Source: Sphingobacterium spiritivorum
GTDB taxonomy: Bacteria; Bacteroidota; Bacteroidia; Sphingobacteriales; Sphingobacteriaceae
Assembly (NCBI RefSeq): GCF_016724845.1
Contig: NZ_CP068082.1
Coordinates: 2,046,001 to 2,110,000, forward strand
Reading direction: 5' to 3'
DNA length: 64,000 nt
In this document: one piece after another, positions 25,878 to 34,264 of the stretch
Layout: every line of letters begins with the position of its first letter
Position numbering within the stretch: position 1 is the first letter of the stretch
Program-made: the position numbers and the translations under genes
Notes under the pieces: model-generated
Told to the model about the DNA's origin: nothing
Databases searched by the model: none
What the model saw: the letters and a program-made list of their open reading frames with translations, nothing else

Positions 25878-27755
25878 TTATTTATCATTTGAGGTTTCCA
25901 CTTTTACATTAAAACTTGGTGCTTTATAGTCATTTGGCAAATAGTCGGCTGGAATTGTTGTCATATTTCCATCTCTTGCTGCACGGTAGTGTGGCGAAAG
26001 AATTTCAATACCTCTTTCATTACATATATCCTGAATATTTTGATGCAGGTTTGAATATATTAAAGCCTGTTTCCCTGCTTCCCTTGTATATGCGTTAATT
26101 TGATATGCAACATAAAAATCTTCAAGGCTTGTTTGCAAAACAAATGGCTTAGGTTCATCAAGTATCAAGTTTGTTCTTAATGCGGCATCAATCAAAGCCT
26201 GATGCATATCCTTCCAAGGCACATCGTATCCAATAGTTACAGTAGTGTGAATGATTAATCCTTTTTCTATTGCTTCACTACTGTAGTTCGTGGTATTGCC
26301 ATTAAGTACTGATGAATTAGGTATTGTAATAACTTCATTTTTTATCGTTCTTATTCTTGTAACTAATAATGTTTTTTCAACCACATCACCTGTAACATCA
26401 CCGATTTTTATACGGTCGCCGATTTTGAAAGGTCGCATGTAAGTTATTACCAATCCGGCAACCATATTTGCAATGGCTGATGATGAACCCAAAGAAAACA
26501 GAACCCCAATAAAAACAGAGACTCCCTTGAAAATATTTGAATCGGAACCAGGCAAATAAGGAAATATTAAAACAAACATGAATGCATAGAGCAAGAATTT
26601 TACAATACTGTAGGTTGGCATTGCCCAATCAGCATGAAAGCCTGATATTTTTAGTTTTTCTGCTTCAATTTCGTGAAATATATACCTTACAAATCGTATC
26701 ACATATTTCATTACGAAATAAATAACAAGAATACTGAACAAGTTGGGTAGGTATTCCCAAACAGCAATTAAAACCCCTTTAAATGGCGACCAAATGAGTT
26801 GAAACAAAGCATCTGCCCAATCTCGCGAAAAAGGGAAAATGCTGAAAATAATGGGCAAAGTAAAATAAAGTAGTATTGCATATACGAACCAACGGAATAT
26901 TTTAATAAGAAAAAGAATAACCTGCATCTCTTGTTCTGCTGTTAAAAAAGTATAGTCCTTGTACGACAAATCCTTCAGCCATTTATCCTTTTTAGCATTG
27001 ATAAACAACAGCAGTCTCGAATATCCCTTACCAGTTAACCAAATCAGTCCCCATGCAATTGCAATAACAAGTAATACTAAACCAATTCTAACAATAATTT
27101 TCAACCAGCTATTCTCATTTTTTGCTTCAACTATAGAGTTTTTTATACTTTCTTTAAATGATTGGGCTAATTCGTGCATGCTTCTTCCATACCATATTGC
27201 ATCGTTTTCCGAAATGCTCATTAAAATAATTTCTCCATATACTATGTCATAGGTATTTTCAGATTTTACAACCAGAATAGAATCAGTCTTAAAAAAATCG
27301 TCTTCGTAAAGTTTGTCAATCTTACGGCTTATATTTATTGCCCTTTCTTTTGGAGTGGAAGCTCCAATTTTAGAATAGACCAAAAACAGCGTGTCTTTCA
27401 TTACTCCGAAAACAGGATAACCTTTGGCTGTATTTCGCAATGAGTCAATATGTCTCTTTTTATCTTCAATTCTGCTTTTCTCGTTTTCCTCAATTGATTT
27501 TAGTTGCTGCAGTAATTCTTCTTTTTGAAAATTGTCGGTCGTTTTCAATTTTAGTAGTTGAGATTCCAGTTCAATCTTTTTTATCGAATCTGCAATACGG
27601 TGCTGCTCAACTTCTGCAAGTTTTTGATTATATTCATGCAGGGCGATATTATTAATTGAGTCATTTTTTTGAACTATGCTGTCTGTTTGTCCATAAGATG
27701 CAATGCTGCATGAGAGCATAAGCATCGTTATTATTTTTGTTAAAAGGTTTCTCAT
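25878..27755 (-). CDS. MscS-family mechanosensitive ion channel
   Basis: A 625-residue protein with a signal peptide (MRNLLTKIITMLMLSCS), a periplasmic coiled-coil part of about 200 residues, several membrane segments, and the MscS core: pore helix region GVLFSLGSSSAIANMVAGLVI near residue 430, then the beta domain RPFKIGDRIKIGDVTGDVVEK. The channel would open under membrane tension to release solutes. The ATG at 27755 gives a good signal peptide; a TTG further upstream is less likely. It is the only gene of cassette 2, between sites C and B. Confidence 0.88.
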   Translation of the reverse strand: MRNLLTKIITMLMLSCSIASYGQTDSIVQKNDSINNIALHEYNQKLAEVEQHRIADSIKKIELESQLLKLKTTDNFQKEELLQQLKSIEENEKSRIEDKKRHIDSLRNTAKGYPVFGVMKDTLFLVYSKIGASTPKERAINISRKIDKLYEDDFFKTDSILVVKSENTYDIVYGEIILMSISENDAIWYGRSMHELAQSFKESIKNSIVEAKNENSWLKIIVRIGLVLLVIAIAWGLIWLTGKGYSRLLLFINAKKDKWLKDLSYKDYTFLTAEQEMQVILFLIKIFRWFVYAILLYFTLPIIFSIFPFSRDWADALFQLIWSPFKGVLIAVWEYLPNLFSILVIYFVMKYVIRFVRYIFHEIEAEKLKISGFHADWAMPTYSIVKFLLYAFMFVLIFPYLPGSDSNIFKGVSVFIGVLFSLGSSSAIANMVAGLVITYMRPFKIGDRIKIGDVTGDVVEKTLLVTRIRTIKNEVITIPNSSVLNGNTTNYSSEAIEKGLIIHTTVTIGYDVPWKDMHQALIDAALRTNLILDEPKPFVLQTSLEDFYVAYQINAYTREAGKQALIYSNLHQNIQDICNERGIEILSPHYRAARDGNMTTIPADYLPNDYKAPSFNVKVETSNDK

Positions 27756-27880
27756 AATTATAATTTTAGACGACAAAATTACGAAAAAGAGTGTCGGCTT
27801 ATTTCTCTTTTATAATCTTTCATTTTATTTCTGTCAATCGTTTCATTATCAATTTGCCTGTCCGCTGTCTTTTAGCATGA

Positions 27881-28017
27881 ACGCTAACGTTTCGCGGCTT
27901 TGCGTTCGGGCGGGCTTTTTAGCACTACACTTGATACGAAGCACGAAAGTTCAAATATAGCAAAAAGCGTCAGACGAAGCACTGAACCCCGCCTGACGCA
28001 AAACCGCTGTTAGCCGT
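27881..28017 (-). other. attC-like recombination site C (3' end of cassette 1)
   Basis: On the minus strand from ACGGCTAAC (28017-28009) to GTTAGCGT (27888-27881). The stem pairs CGG, TTTGCGT and GGCGGG blocks between 27987-28006 and 27895-27914 with a small internal loop. The inverted complement of the first box, GTTAGCCGT, equals the first nine bases of cassette 1 (29708-29700). Length 137 bp. Confidence 0.75.
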
Positions 28018-28025
28018 TCGTTGTT

Positions 28026-28379
28026 TTATTTCATCTTTCGTTTCTTAGATGATTTTGCGACTTTATTGTATTCAAGGCATATGGTTAAGAAAAATTCAAA
28101 GTCTTTTCTATTTTTAAACCCGTCAGGATTTATATAACAGTAGCCCTTGTATTCTTTACCTTTCATCAACATTGTCTCATAACCATCTTTCTCGTAAAGT
28201 TCTTCCTGTCGGCTTGGGCCAAAACGCAACATTAACTTTTCATTGCTTACACAAACGCAAGTCTTTCCGTTGACCATAAAGTTTAGAACATTGAACATTA
28301 GTTTTTCTTCAACTTCTATTTCTGGTATTTCAGCAAGATATTCTCTGACTCTGTCAGCAAGATTTGTGTCGTAAGCCAT
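28026..28379 (-). CDS. TfoX N-terminal domain protein
   Basis: A 117-residue protein of the TfoX_N (YjhX/YlxR-like small alpha/beta) family: a start MAYDTNLADRVREYLAEIPE, then EKLMFNVLNFMVNGKTCVCV with the usual alternating strands, and EKDGYETMLMKGKEYKGY. Full-length TfoX regulates competence, but lone N-domains have no known function. It is the last gene of cassette 1, 9 bp after the VOC gene. Confidence 0.8.
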   Translation of the reverse strand: MAYDTNLADRVREYLAEIPEIEVEEKLMFNVLNFMVNGKTCVCVSNEKLMLRFGPSRQEELYEKDGYETMLMKGKEYKGYCYINPDGFKNRKDFEFFLTICLEYNKVAKSSKKRKMK

Positions 28380-28388
28380 CAGTAAAAA

Positions 28389-28763
28389 TTATTTACGTGA
28401 ATGAAGTCCAATAGTATTGCCCTCTGTGTCAATGAAAATTGAGATGAAACCAAATTCACCAATATTCATTTTAGGTTGCACTACTTTTCCACCTGCTGCT
28501 TCAATTCTTTGTTCTTCTGCAATGTTGTCTTCGGTTTCAAAATAGACAACCGTATTATTGCTACTTGGAACAAAATCAGCTTTTTCCACTAATGCACCTG
28601 AAATGTCGTGGCTTTCAGGGCTGAAAGGGAAGAATGATTGCTTGCCCCATTCAATGGGTGCATCTGTCAGCTTTAAATTGAAAACTGTTTCGTAGAATTT
28701 TTTTGCTCGGTCTAAGTTTGCCACATTGATGTCAAACCAACCAACTGGATTTACATTTGCCAT
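28389..28763 (-). CDS. VOC (glyoxalase/bleomycin-resistance fold) family protein
   Basis: A 124-residue protein with the VOC fold: GWFDINVANLDRAKKFYETVF at the start, a YFETED segment, then EAAGGKVVQPKMNIGEFGFISIFIDTEGNTIGLHSRK with the closing Asp-Pro-like and Glu-Gly positions. Members bind a metal and act on small molecules, or bind antibiotics; the substrate is unknown. I start at the ATG at 28763, which gives the normal VOC start. An earlier in-frame start at 28790 is possible. It lies 58 bp after the AraC gene in cassette 1. Confidence 0.82.
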   Translation of the reverse strand: MANVNPVGWFDINVANLDRAKKFYETVFNLKLTDAPIEWGKQSFFPFSPESHDISGALVEKADFVPSSNNTVVYFETEDNIAEEQRIEAAGGKVVQPKMNIGEFGFISIFIDTEGNTIGLHSRK

Positions 28764-28848
28764 TTTACTATGATTTTTAAGTTTTTGCATTATTGCGATG
28801 CAAAGTTAAACTCAGTCAAAACGGCAAAATTGTAAAAATGGGACAAGC

Positions 28849-29667
28849 CTATTTTTTGTCAAATATCAATGACATTTTTAAGTCGTCACCGAAAAAATCC
28901 TTTGGTGTCAAACCTGTGAACTCTTTAAACTCTTTTATAAAATGGGCTTGGTCAAAATATTCGTTTTCATAAGCCAAGTCAGTTAGTTTTGTAACTTCTT
29001 CATTCAATAATACTTTCAATGTTGTTTGCATTCTAATCGTTTTTGCAAGTTGTTTTGGGCTTAACCCTATGGCTGAAGAAAATTTCCGTGCTAGTTGTCT
29101 TCGGTTTATGTTATTGTTTTTTGAAAATTCATTTACCGAAAAATGTCCATTTGTACTGAATATGGTTTCAATAGTTGATTTTACGATATTGTCAATGTTT
29201 TTTCTGTCGGCTAATTGTTTTAAAAGAAAGCCTTCAACAATTTGAATTCTTTCAGGTGTAGATTTTTCGGTTAAGATTTGATTGCCAAGTTTTATGCCGT
29301 CTTCTCCAAATAAAATGTCCAATGGAACTGCGGTATTTTCTAATTCTTTGATTGGAATTGATGTAAAAGGTAAAAACCCATTTGGTTTGAATTGAACAAC
29401 AAAACTGCCCGTTACACCAACTGGTTCAATTACATAGGGCTTTGTCAGTTGTCCAATTAAAAAGCACTTTGGTAAAACGGTTATCTCGCCATTTTGTGAA
29501 TGATGTTTATAAGTGTCGCCATAATGAAAAATCAATTTCATTGTTCCGTCTGGCACGATGGTGTTTTTGATTGGTATATTTTCCTTTTCACCGTCTAGTG
29601 TCCAATATCTTTTAACGAACTCTGTCAGTTCAATATTTGGCTCGTATGTTTTCGGATTTAAGTCCAT
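28849..29667 (-). CDS. AraC-family transcriptional regulator
   Basis: The 272-residue protein has an N-terminal DUF6597-like sensor region (YWTLDGEKENIPIKNTIVPDG) and a C-terminal AraC DNA-binding domain of two helix-turn-helix units (FSKNNNINRRQLARKFSSAIG and AYENEYFDQAHFIKEF). It is the first gene of cassette 1 and starts 33 bp after the cassette boundary at 29700. It may regulate the VOC and TfoX-like genes that follow, on the same strand. A cassette carrying its own regulator would not need the integron promoter. Confidence 0.88.
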   Translation of the reverse strand: MDLNPKTYEPNIELTEFVKRYWTLDGEKENIPIKNTIVPDGTMKLIFHYGDTYKHHSQNGEITVLPKCFLIGQLTKPYVIEPVGVTGSFVVQFKPNGFLPFTSIPIKELENTAVPLDILFGEDGIKLGNQILTEKSTPERIQIVEGFLLKQLADRKNIDNIVKSTIETIFSTNGHFSVNEFSKNNNINRRQLARKFSSAIGLSPKQLAKTIRMQTTLKVLLNEEVTKLTDLAYENEYFDQAHFIKEFKEFTGLTPKDFFGDDLKMSLIFDKK

Positions 29668-29879
29668 TGTCGATTTTTGTACGGTGTCTTTTTACAATGA
29701 CGGCTAACTCTCAAATATACGCAATAATCTTCTATATGCAAGGATGTCATGTATCTTCTGTCAACCCCTATAAGCTGTTGTTTTCAAGCTCTTTGCTTTG
29801 GTATTATCAGATTCCATCTATTGCGTATTTTGTATAACTTTATTAGATTTGCTTTGGCAGATAATACAAAATACGCAGT
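29668..29879. promoter_or_regulatory. attI-like region between the cassette array and the recombinase
   Basis: The boundary of cassette 1 is GTTAGCCG on the minus strand (29708-29701). To the right lie two direct copies of TTTGCTTTGG (29792-29801 and 29848-29857) and a 14-bp perfect inverted repeat, TGCGTATTTTGTAT (29822-29835) and its complement (29864-29877). The right arm ends 2 bp before the recombinase ATG. Recombinase-binding repeats next to a G^TT boundary are what an integron attI site would show. No attI consensus can be asserted. Confidence 0.55.
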
Positions 29880-30953
29880 ATGGAAGTTGTTGATTTTTCT
29901 GGTTTTGATTTTCGGGAAGGCAGGCACAAGGAAGCCGCGGTCATTTGGATAGATTTCAAATACTACCGGTCAAAGATTGATTTGGTCAAATCGCTGAAAG
30001 GTAGGTGGAGCAGGTCTGAAAAGTGCTGGTATGTGCCAGACAACACCCATTTCCGGACACTGTTTAGGATGGAAATCCCACCGGTTGGGAAAGGGGTATT
30101 GTCCAAATTGTCACCCGTGAATGCACGGGAGTTTCAACGTATGAAAGAGGTGTTGCAGATGAAAGCCTACAGCCCGAACACCATAAAGACCTACATGGTC
30201 GAATTTGCACAGTTGCTGTATGTGGTGAAAGATGTGCCCGTTGATTCGCTGGGCTACGACCGTCTCCGTGCTTACATCCTTTATTGTATCAATACATTGA
30301 AGATTTCGGAAAGCCAGCTGCACAGCAGGCTCAATGCCATCAAATTCTATTTTGAACAGGTACTCCATAAACCGGATTTCTTTGCTGAAATCCCACGCCC
30401 AAAGAGGCGGTCCACTTTGCCAAAGGTGTTGAGCCAAAAGGAAGTGAAACGGATATTCAACACGGTACGAAACCGGAAGCATTTGCTGATGTTGCAACTG
30501 TGCTACGGAATGGGGCTGCGAGTAAGTGAGGTTGTCAATCTGAAAGTGAGTGACATCGACAGTGGACGGATGCAGGTACTCATCGAAGCGGGCAAAGGAA
30601 AGAAAGACCGGTATGTACCGCTACCGACCGCAGTGCTGGATTTGCTGCGGGAGTATTATAAAGCGTATCGTCCTAAGACTTATCTTTTTGAAGGTCAGTA
30701 CGGAGGGCGGTATTCCGTCCGCAGTGTCCAAGCTGTGTTCAAGAATGCGATGAAGGCCGCAAAGGTAAACAGGCCGATAGGGATACACGGTTTGCGGCAT
30801 AGTTACGCCACGCATTTACTGGAATACGGCACGGACATTTCATTCATACAGCAGCTACTTGGTCACAATGACATCAAGACTACGATGCTTTATGCAAAAG
30901 TCGGCAATGCGCAACTAAATGCAATCAAAAGTCCGTTGGACAGGATGTTGTAG
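29880..30953 (+). CDS. Tyrosine recombinase, candidate integron integrase
   Basis: The 357-residue protein has all tyrosine recombinase residues: Arg214 (GLRVSE), Lys in GKGKKDR (239-241), His303-x-x-Arg306 (HGLRH), His329 (GHND) and Tyr338. Residues 20-60 form an extra N-terminal domain (IWIDFKYYRSKIDLVKSLKG, then WSRSEKCWYVPD) also seen in other Bacteroidota recombinases. The C-terminal IKSPLDRML resembles the SPLD end of integron integrases. The IntI-specific insertion between patches II and III is missing, so it is not a standard IntI. It is divergent from the cassettes, as in integrons. Confidence 0.85.
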   Translation: MEVVDFSGFDFREGRHKEAAVIWIDFKYYRSKIDLVKSLKGRWSRSEKCWYVPDNTHFRTLFRMEIPPVGKGVLSKLSPVNAREFQRMKEVLQMKAYSPNTIKTYMVEFAQLLYVVKDVPVDSLGYDRLRAYILYCINTLKISESQLHSRLNAIKFYFEQVLHKPDFFAEIPRPKRRSTLPKVLSQKEVKRIFNTVRNRKHLLMLQLCYGMGLRVSEVVNLKVSDIDSGRMQVLIEAGKGKKDRYVPLPTAVLDLLREYYKAYRPKTYLFEGQYGGRYSVRSVQAVFKNAMKAAKVNRPIGIHGLRHSYATHLLEYGTDISFIQQLLGHNDIKTTMLYAKVGNAQLNAIKSPLDRML

Positions 30954-30976
30954 CTATAAATTTAAGGACTATCACG

Positions 30977-31726
30977 ATGGGACTAAATTACTTCAAAAGT
31001 AGAAAGCGCTTCGATTTTTCGCCACATCCGTTTGATGTAGGCAACATACTTGGTTTGAAGAGGGGGTATGGCAACAACCATTTTTTGCTCAAAATATATG
31101 GGCTGGACAAAACCGAATTTGAGAACTATTACACCTACCACCTGAATCATTTCTTGTCCACAGGGCAGTGTTCCGAAAAAGATTTCCTTTCCCATGTGTG
31201 GTACATCGTGCAGAAACGGATTGAACATTTCGAGCGGAAAGACCCGTTCTCATCCGGGCATCCCCGGCATCTGTCAAACATCGGGAAACTTACCGAATTC
31301 CAGCAATACCTCGGTACACGCGATAAATGGAACATTAGGCCAAACGATGTGCTGCTGAAAGAAAAAGACGGAAAGATAGCCGAACTCCAAGCCTGTATAC
31401 AGGATTTGGAAGAACAGTTGAAAGCACATTCGAAATACGGGGTTTCACAGAAAGTGTATGTGGAGGACGGCTATCTGCCCACGCTCATTGACCTCATCCA
31501 GCAACTGCGCGAAGTGGAACTGCCCAACGGGAGGAATCTGCTCAAAAGTGACCACCACAGCCCGTACTACAAACTCATTGCAAAATACTTCAACCATGGC
31601 GGCAAGGAAATCCCATTGGATACGGCACGCAATTATTTCGTGGGCAAGGACGAAGCCCCGATAAAAGGTTCGCAGGTTCCCGAAGGCAGGAAGCTATTCC
31701 GCATCGTCTCCGTAGACCAAGCCTGA
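30977..31726 (+). CDS. Uncharacterised protein following the recombinase
   Basis: A 249-residue protein that begins 23 bp after the recombinase stop, on the same strand, so the two are probably cotranscribed. Its middle (about residues 125-155, KEKDGKIAELQACIQDLEEQL) is a predicted coiled coil, and the N-terminal 100 residues are rich in aromatic and basic residues. I do not recognise the family. Similar proteins may accompany recombinases of the same type; that would need a search. Codon use is GC-rich like its right neighbours. Confidence 0.6.
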   Translation: MGLNYFKSRKRFDFSPHPFDVGNILGLKRGYGNNHFLLKIYGLDKTEFENYYTYHLNHFLSTGQCSEKDFLSHVWYIVQKRIEHFERKDPFSSGHPRHLSNIGKLTEFQQYLGTRDKWNIRPNDVLLKEKDGKIAELQACIQDLEEQLKAHSKYGVSQKVYVEDGYLPTLIDLIQQLREVELPNGRNLLKSDHHSPYYKLIAKYFNHGGKEIPLDTARNYFVGKDEAPIKGSQVPEGRKLFRIVSVDQA

Positions 31727-32129
31727 CCCCGACCCGTTCAATCCCCGAACATGACCAAGCCGCCCCGGATGGTCATCCATATCCCTGTTTTATCCCCCAA
31801 TTTTGTCCCAACGGAGCGGGTGCCGTCCGATGGGACACAGGAAGCAATTGCTACCAGGTCAGCATCCAGCACGTGGCCACCCGCATCCACCGCTAAGTTG
31901 CCATTCCATGATGGGAATGGAGCAAGCGGAAGTTGGGCATAGCCCTACTTGCTTGCCCCAAGCTATCGCCATGGGGGTTTCGGGTATCCTCCGGGGATAC
32001 CCCAATACGCTGGCACAGCCCCAGCGTAAGGTTTCGGTATACTTGGCCGTATACCGTGCGCCGTGTAAACGGCGCGAATCAATATCCCGATAGCGGGATA
32101 TACGGATATGGAAATATAATGATAGGGAT
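31727..32129. other. Ladder of seven consecutive hairpins without a gene
   Basis: Between 31901 and 32101 there are seven short perfect inverted repeats, one after another: CCATTCC (31901), AGCAAG with GGGC-ATA-GCCC inside (31921), GGGTATCC (31982), TACGCTGG (32006), CGGTATAC (32035), GCGCCGT (32058) and ATATCCCG (32082), each with its complement. GATATGGAAATA then occurs twice at 32105-32140. No stable reading frame is supported. It could be a transfer or replication origin, or a regulatory RNA, ahead of the mobilization genes. Confidence 0.55.
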
Positions 32130-32405
32130 ATGGAAATAGACATCATCACACGGGAAGACCTCCGGCAGTTCAAGCGGGAAATGCTGGAGGAGTTCAAACA
32201 AATCATCGGGAGCAAGGCAAAAGATAGCTTTGAAAGGGAATGGCTGAAAAGCGCTGAAGTACGCAAGCTGCTGGGCGTATCGCCCGGTACGTTGCAGAAT
32301 CTCCGTATCAACGGGACGCTGCCGTACCGCAAGTTGGGCGGCAGCATGTACTACCGCAGGGAGGACATCAGGAAAATGATGGAGGGAGGTAACGGCAATG
32401 GGTGA
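32130..32405 (+). CDS. Helix-turn-helix (excisionase-like) protein
   Basis: A 91-residue protein with a MerR/excisionase-type winged helix: EWLKSAEVRKLLGVSPGTLQ, then LRINGTLPYRKLGGSMYY, RREDIRKMME. The first 35 residues form an acidic helix. Such proteins (DUF3853/excisionase family in Bacteroidota elements) bind element ends or promoters. Its stop overlaps the next gene by 8 bp. It probably belongs to the mobilization unit 32130-34264. Confidence 0.78.
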   Translation: MEIDIITREDLRQFKREMLEEFKQIIGSKAKDSFEREWLKSAEVRKLLGVSPGTLQNLRINGTLPYRKLGGSMYYRREDIRKMMEGGNGNG

Positions 32406-32727
32406 ACGGATGGAATTGCCCAAGCACGCGTTCAGCGCGTTCTTTGAGCGGATTGGCGATGACGGGCGTTTGCTGCCCACGCACATCGGTTTGGTGGCGG
32501 CGTTGTTTTACCACCACGATTGCGGCAATCCGCATCGCCATTTCCACGCCAGCCGCAGGAAGCTGATGCGCTTCTCGCGGATACGCTCCATCGCCACCTA
32601 CCACAAATGCCTGTCGGAATTGGTGGCCTACGGTTATGTGGAGTACCGTCCCTCGTGGCATCCGGCCAAGGGCAGCAGGTTCAGGTTCATCATCCGCACG
32701 GAGGGAGGGGTAAATGGTCAGGATTGA
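32398..32727 (+). CDS. Winged-helix-like protein of the mobilization unit
   Basis: A 109-residue protein with RKLMRFSRIRSIATYHKCLS and ELVAYGYVEYRPSWHPAKGS, a pattern like a winged helix with a strand-turn-strand. Related small proteins are common beside BfmA-type genes in Bacteroidota elements, where some are annotated as transcription regulators. Function unknown. It overlaps its neighbours on both sides (8 and 14 bp). Confidence 0.65.
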   Translation: MGERMELPKHAFSAFFERIGDDGRLLPTHIGLVAALFYHHDCGNPHRHFHASRRKLMRFSRIRSIATYHKCLSELVAYGYVEYRPSWHPAKGSRFRFIIRTEGGVNGQD

Positions 32728-33268
32728 CGAGAACAAGAAATCCGTCCGTTTCCCCGAGGCGGTGGACGAACGGCTCACCCTGCTTGCGCGGAAACTTGGC
32801 CGCACCAAGCGGGAAGTGGTCATGCAGATGGTGGATTATTTCTACAAAAGCAAGAAAGACCCCGCCGACCTGAACGATGAGGTGCTGAAAAAGGAACTGT
32901 CAAACGGCATCAGCCGCATCCTCTCGTTCATCCGCAAACAGGAGGGTGACATGCTGGTGCCGATGTATTCGGCGATGGAGGAACTGATGGCCATCGCCAA
33001 AGCACAAAGCCCGCTTTTAAAAAATATCGGCAAAGGGCAGTCGGAGGCAACCATCATGGGCAGGGAAACCATCGGCTACCTGAAACTGGTGGACGGCACG
33101 CTGAAAAAGATACTTGGCAACATGCGGGAAAGGGAAACATTGAAGTCCAGGTTCCGGCAGGTACTGGATTACTACATTACCCAAAGGGAAGCCCTCGGGT
33201 GGCCTGTATCGGCGGCCAAAAAGGAGGAACTGGCCAAACATGTAAGGCAATCACTGGATAATCTGTAA
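32714..33268 (+). CDS. BfmA/BtgA-family mobilization protein
   Basis: The 184-residue protein begins with a ribbon-helix-helix-like segment (KKSVRFPEAVDERLTLLARK and LGRTKREVVMQMVDYFYKSK) and continues as helices. This is the layout of BfmA/BtgA relaxosome proteins, which bind oriT and help the relaxase. It starts inside the end of the preceding gene and is followed after 9 bp by a second mobilization gene. The block would let the element be moved by a helper conjugative element. Confidence 0.75.
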   Translation: MVRIDENKKSVRFPEAVDERLTLLARKLGRTKREVVMQMVDYFYKSKKDPADLNDEVLKKELSNGISRILSFIRKQEGDMLVPMYSAMEELMAIAKAQSPLLKNIGKGQSEATIMGRETIGYLKLVDGTLKKILGNMRERETLKSRFRQVLDYYITQREALGWPVSAAKKEELAKHVRQSLDNL

Positions 33269-33277
33269 CGTAGGATT

Positions 33278-34264
33278 ATGTATATCAACATCACCAAATC
33301 GGAAACGGGCGACAACAAGGGCAGCAGCGGTGCGCTGGTGCATTACCTCGAAAAGGAAAACCGGATGAAGCCGGAAAACGGGATGGAAAATAAACCGGAG
33401 CGTTGGTTCAACGGAACGGACAGCGACAGCAAACCCCACGGGGTGCGGATGGGCATCGACCGCAACGTGGCGAAGCTGGGCAGGGCAGACAGTAAGTTTT
33501 TCCTCATCAACGTCAGCCCCAGCCAAAAGGAACTGGCGCACCTCGTGTCCAAATACGGCGAGGACGGGGCAAGGGAAAAACTCAAGGAATTTGCCACGAG
33601 GGTGATGGACGAATACGCCCGTAACTTCAAACGCCCCGGCATAGACAGCCACCGGGATTTGCTTTGGTTCGGCAAGCTGGAAAACCACCGCTATTACAGT
33701 CACAATGACAAAGAAGTAAAAAGCGGACTAAAGAAAAGAGGAGAACGCAAGGAGGGGCGGCAGATGCACGTCCAAATCATCGTGAGCCGCAAGGACATCA
33801 CCAATAAAATCAAGCTAAGCCCGCAGAATACGTCACGCGGCAGGAACAAAGCCCATTCGCAGAAGTTGGGGCAGTTCGACCGCACCGCGTTCAAGCAGTC
33901 GGGCGAAACCCTGTTCGATGAACTGTTCGATTTCGAGCGAAACCTGAAAGACAGCCTGCAATATGCCAATACGATGAAGAACGGTACGGCACAGCAAAAG
34001 GCGCAGATGCACACGCTCACGGAATTGACGGGGCGGCATCCACGGGAACAGCCGTTGGCAATGGAGCTGGCGCATGATGTTGCCCAAGGCATGTTCGAAA
34101 GCGTGGGCGATATGCTGGCCACCACGGGCAGCATGGCTGCCGACCTATTGGGATTGCTGATGGCCCCGGTGGAGGGGGCGGGTGAGCAGCAAAACCCCAT
34201 CGAGGAAGAGGAAAAGCGGCGCAAACGGAAAAAGAAAGCGCAGTCACGGGGTGTCAGGAGGTAA
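33278..34264 (+). CDS. DUF5712-like mobilization (relaxase-type) protein
   Basis: A 328-residue protein. It has SGALVHYLEKEN near the start, a middle block ending MHVQIIVSRKDITNKIKLSP with the His-hydrophobic-His-like order often seen in rolling-circle relaxases, and a basic C-terminus (RRKRKKKAQSRG). Proteins of this kind follow BfmA/BtgA in Bacteroidota mobile elements. I do not see all three His residues of a classical relaxase, so catalytic activity is uncertain. It is the last gene of the unit. Confidence 0.7.
   Translation: MYINITKSETGDNKGSSGALVHYLEKENRMKPENGMENKPERWFNGTDSDSKPHGVRMGIDRNVAKLGRADSKFFLINVSPSQKELAHLVSKYGEDGAREKLKEFATRVMDEYARNFKRPGIDSHRDLLWFGKLENHRYYSHNDKEVKSGLKKRGERKEGRQMHVQIIVSRKDITNKIKLSPQNTSRGRNKAHSQKLGQFDRTAFKQSGETLFDELFDFERNLKDSLQYANTMKNGTAQQKAQMHTLTELTGRHPREQPLAMELAHDVAQGMFESVGDMLATTGSMAADLLGLLMAPVEGAGEQQNPIEEEEKRRKRKKKAQSRGVRR

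Noticed and set aside
31751..32129. Several open frames across the hairpin ladder
   Set aside because: They occur in several frames on both strands because the DNA is GC-rich and palindromic; no frame has a consistent start or family pattern.
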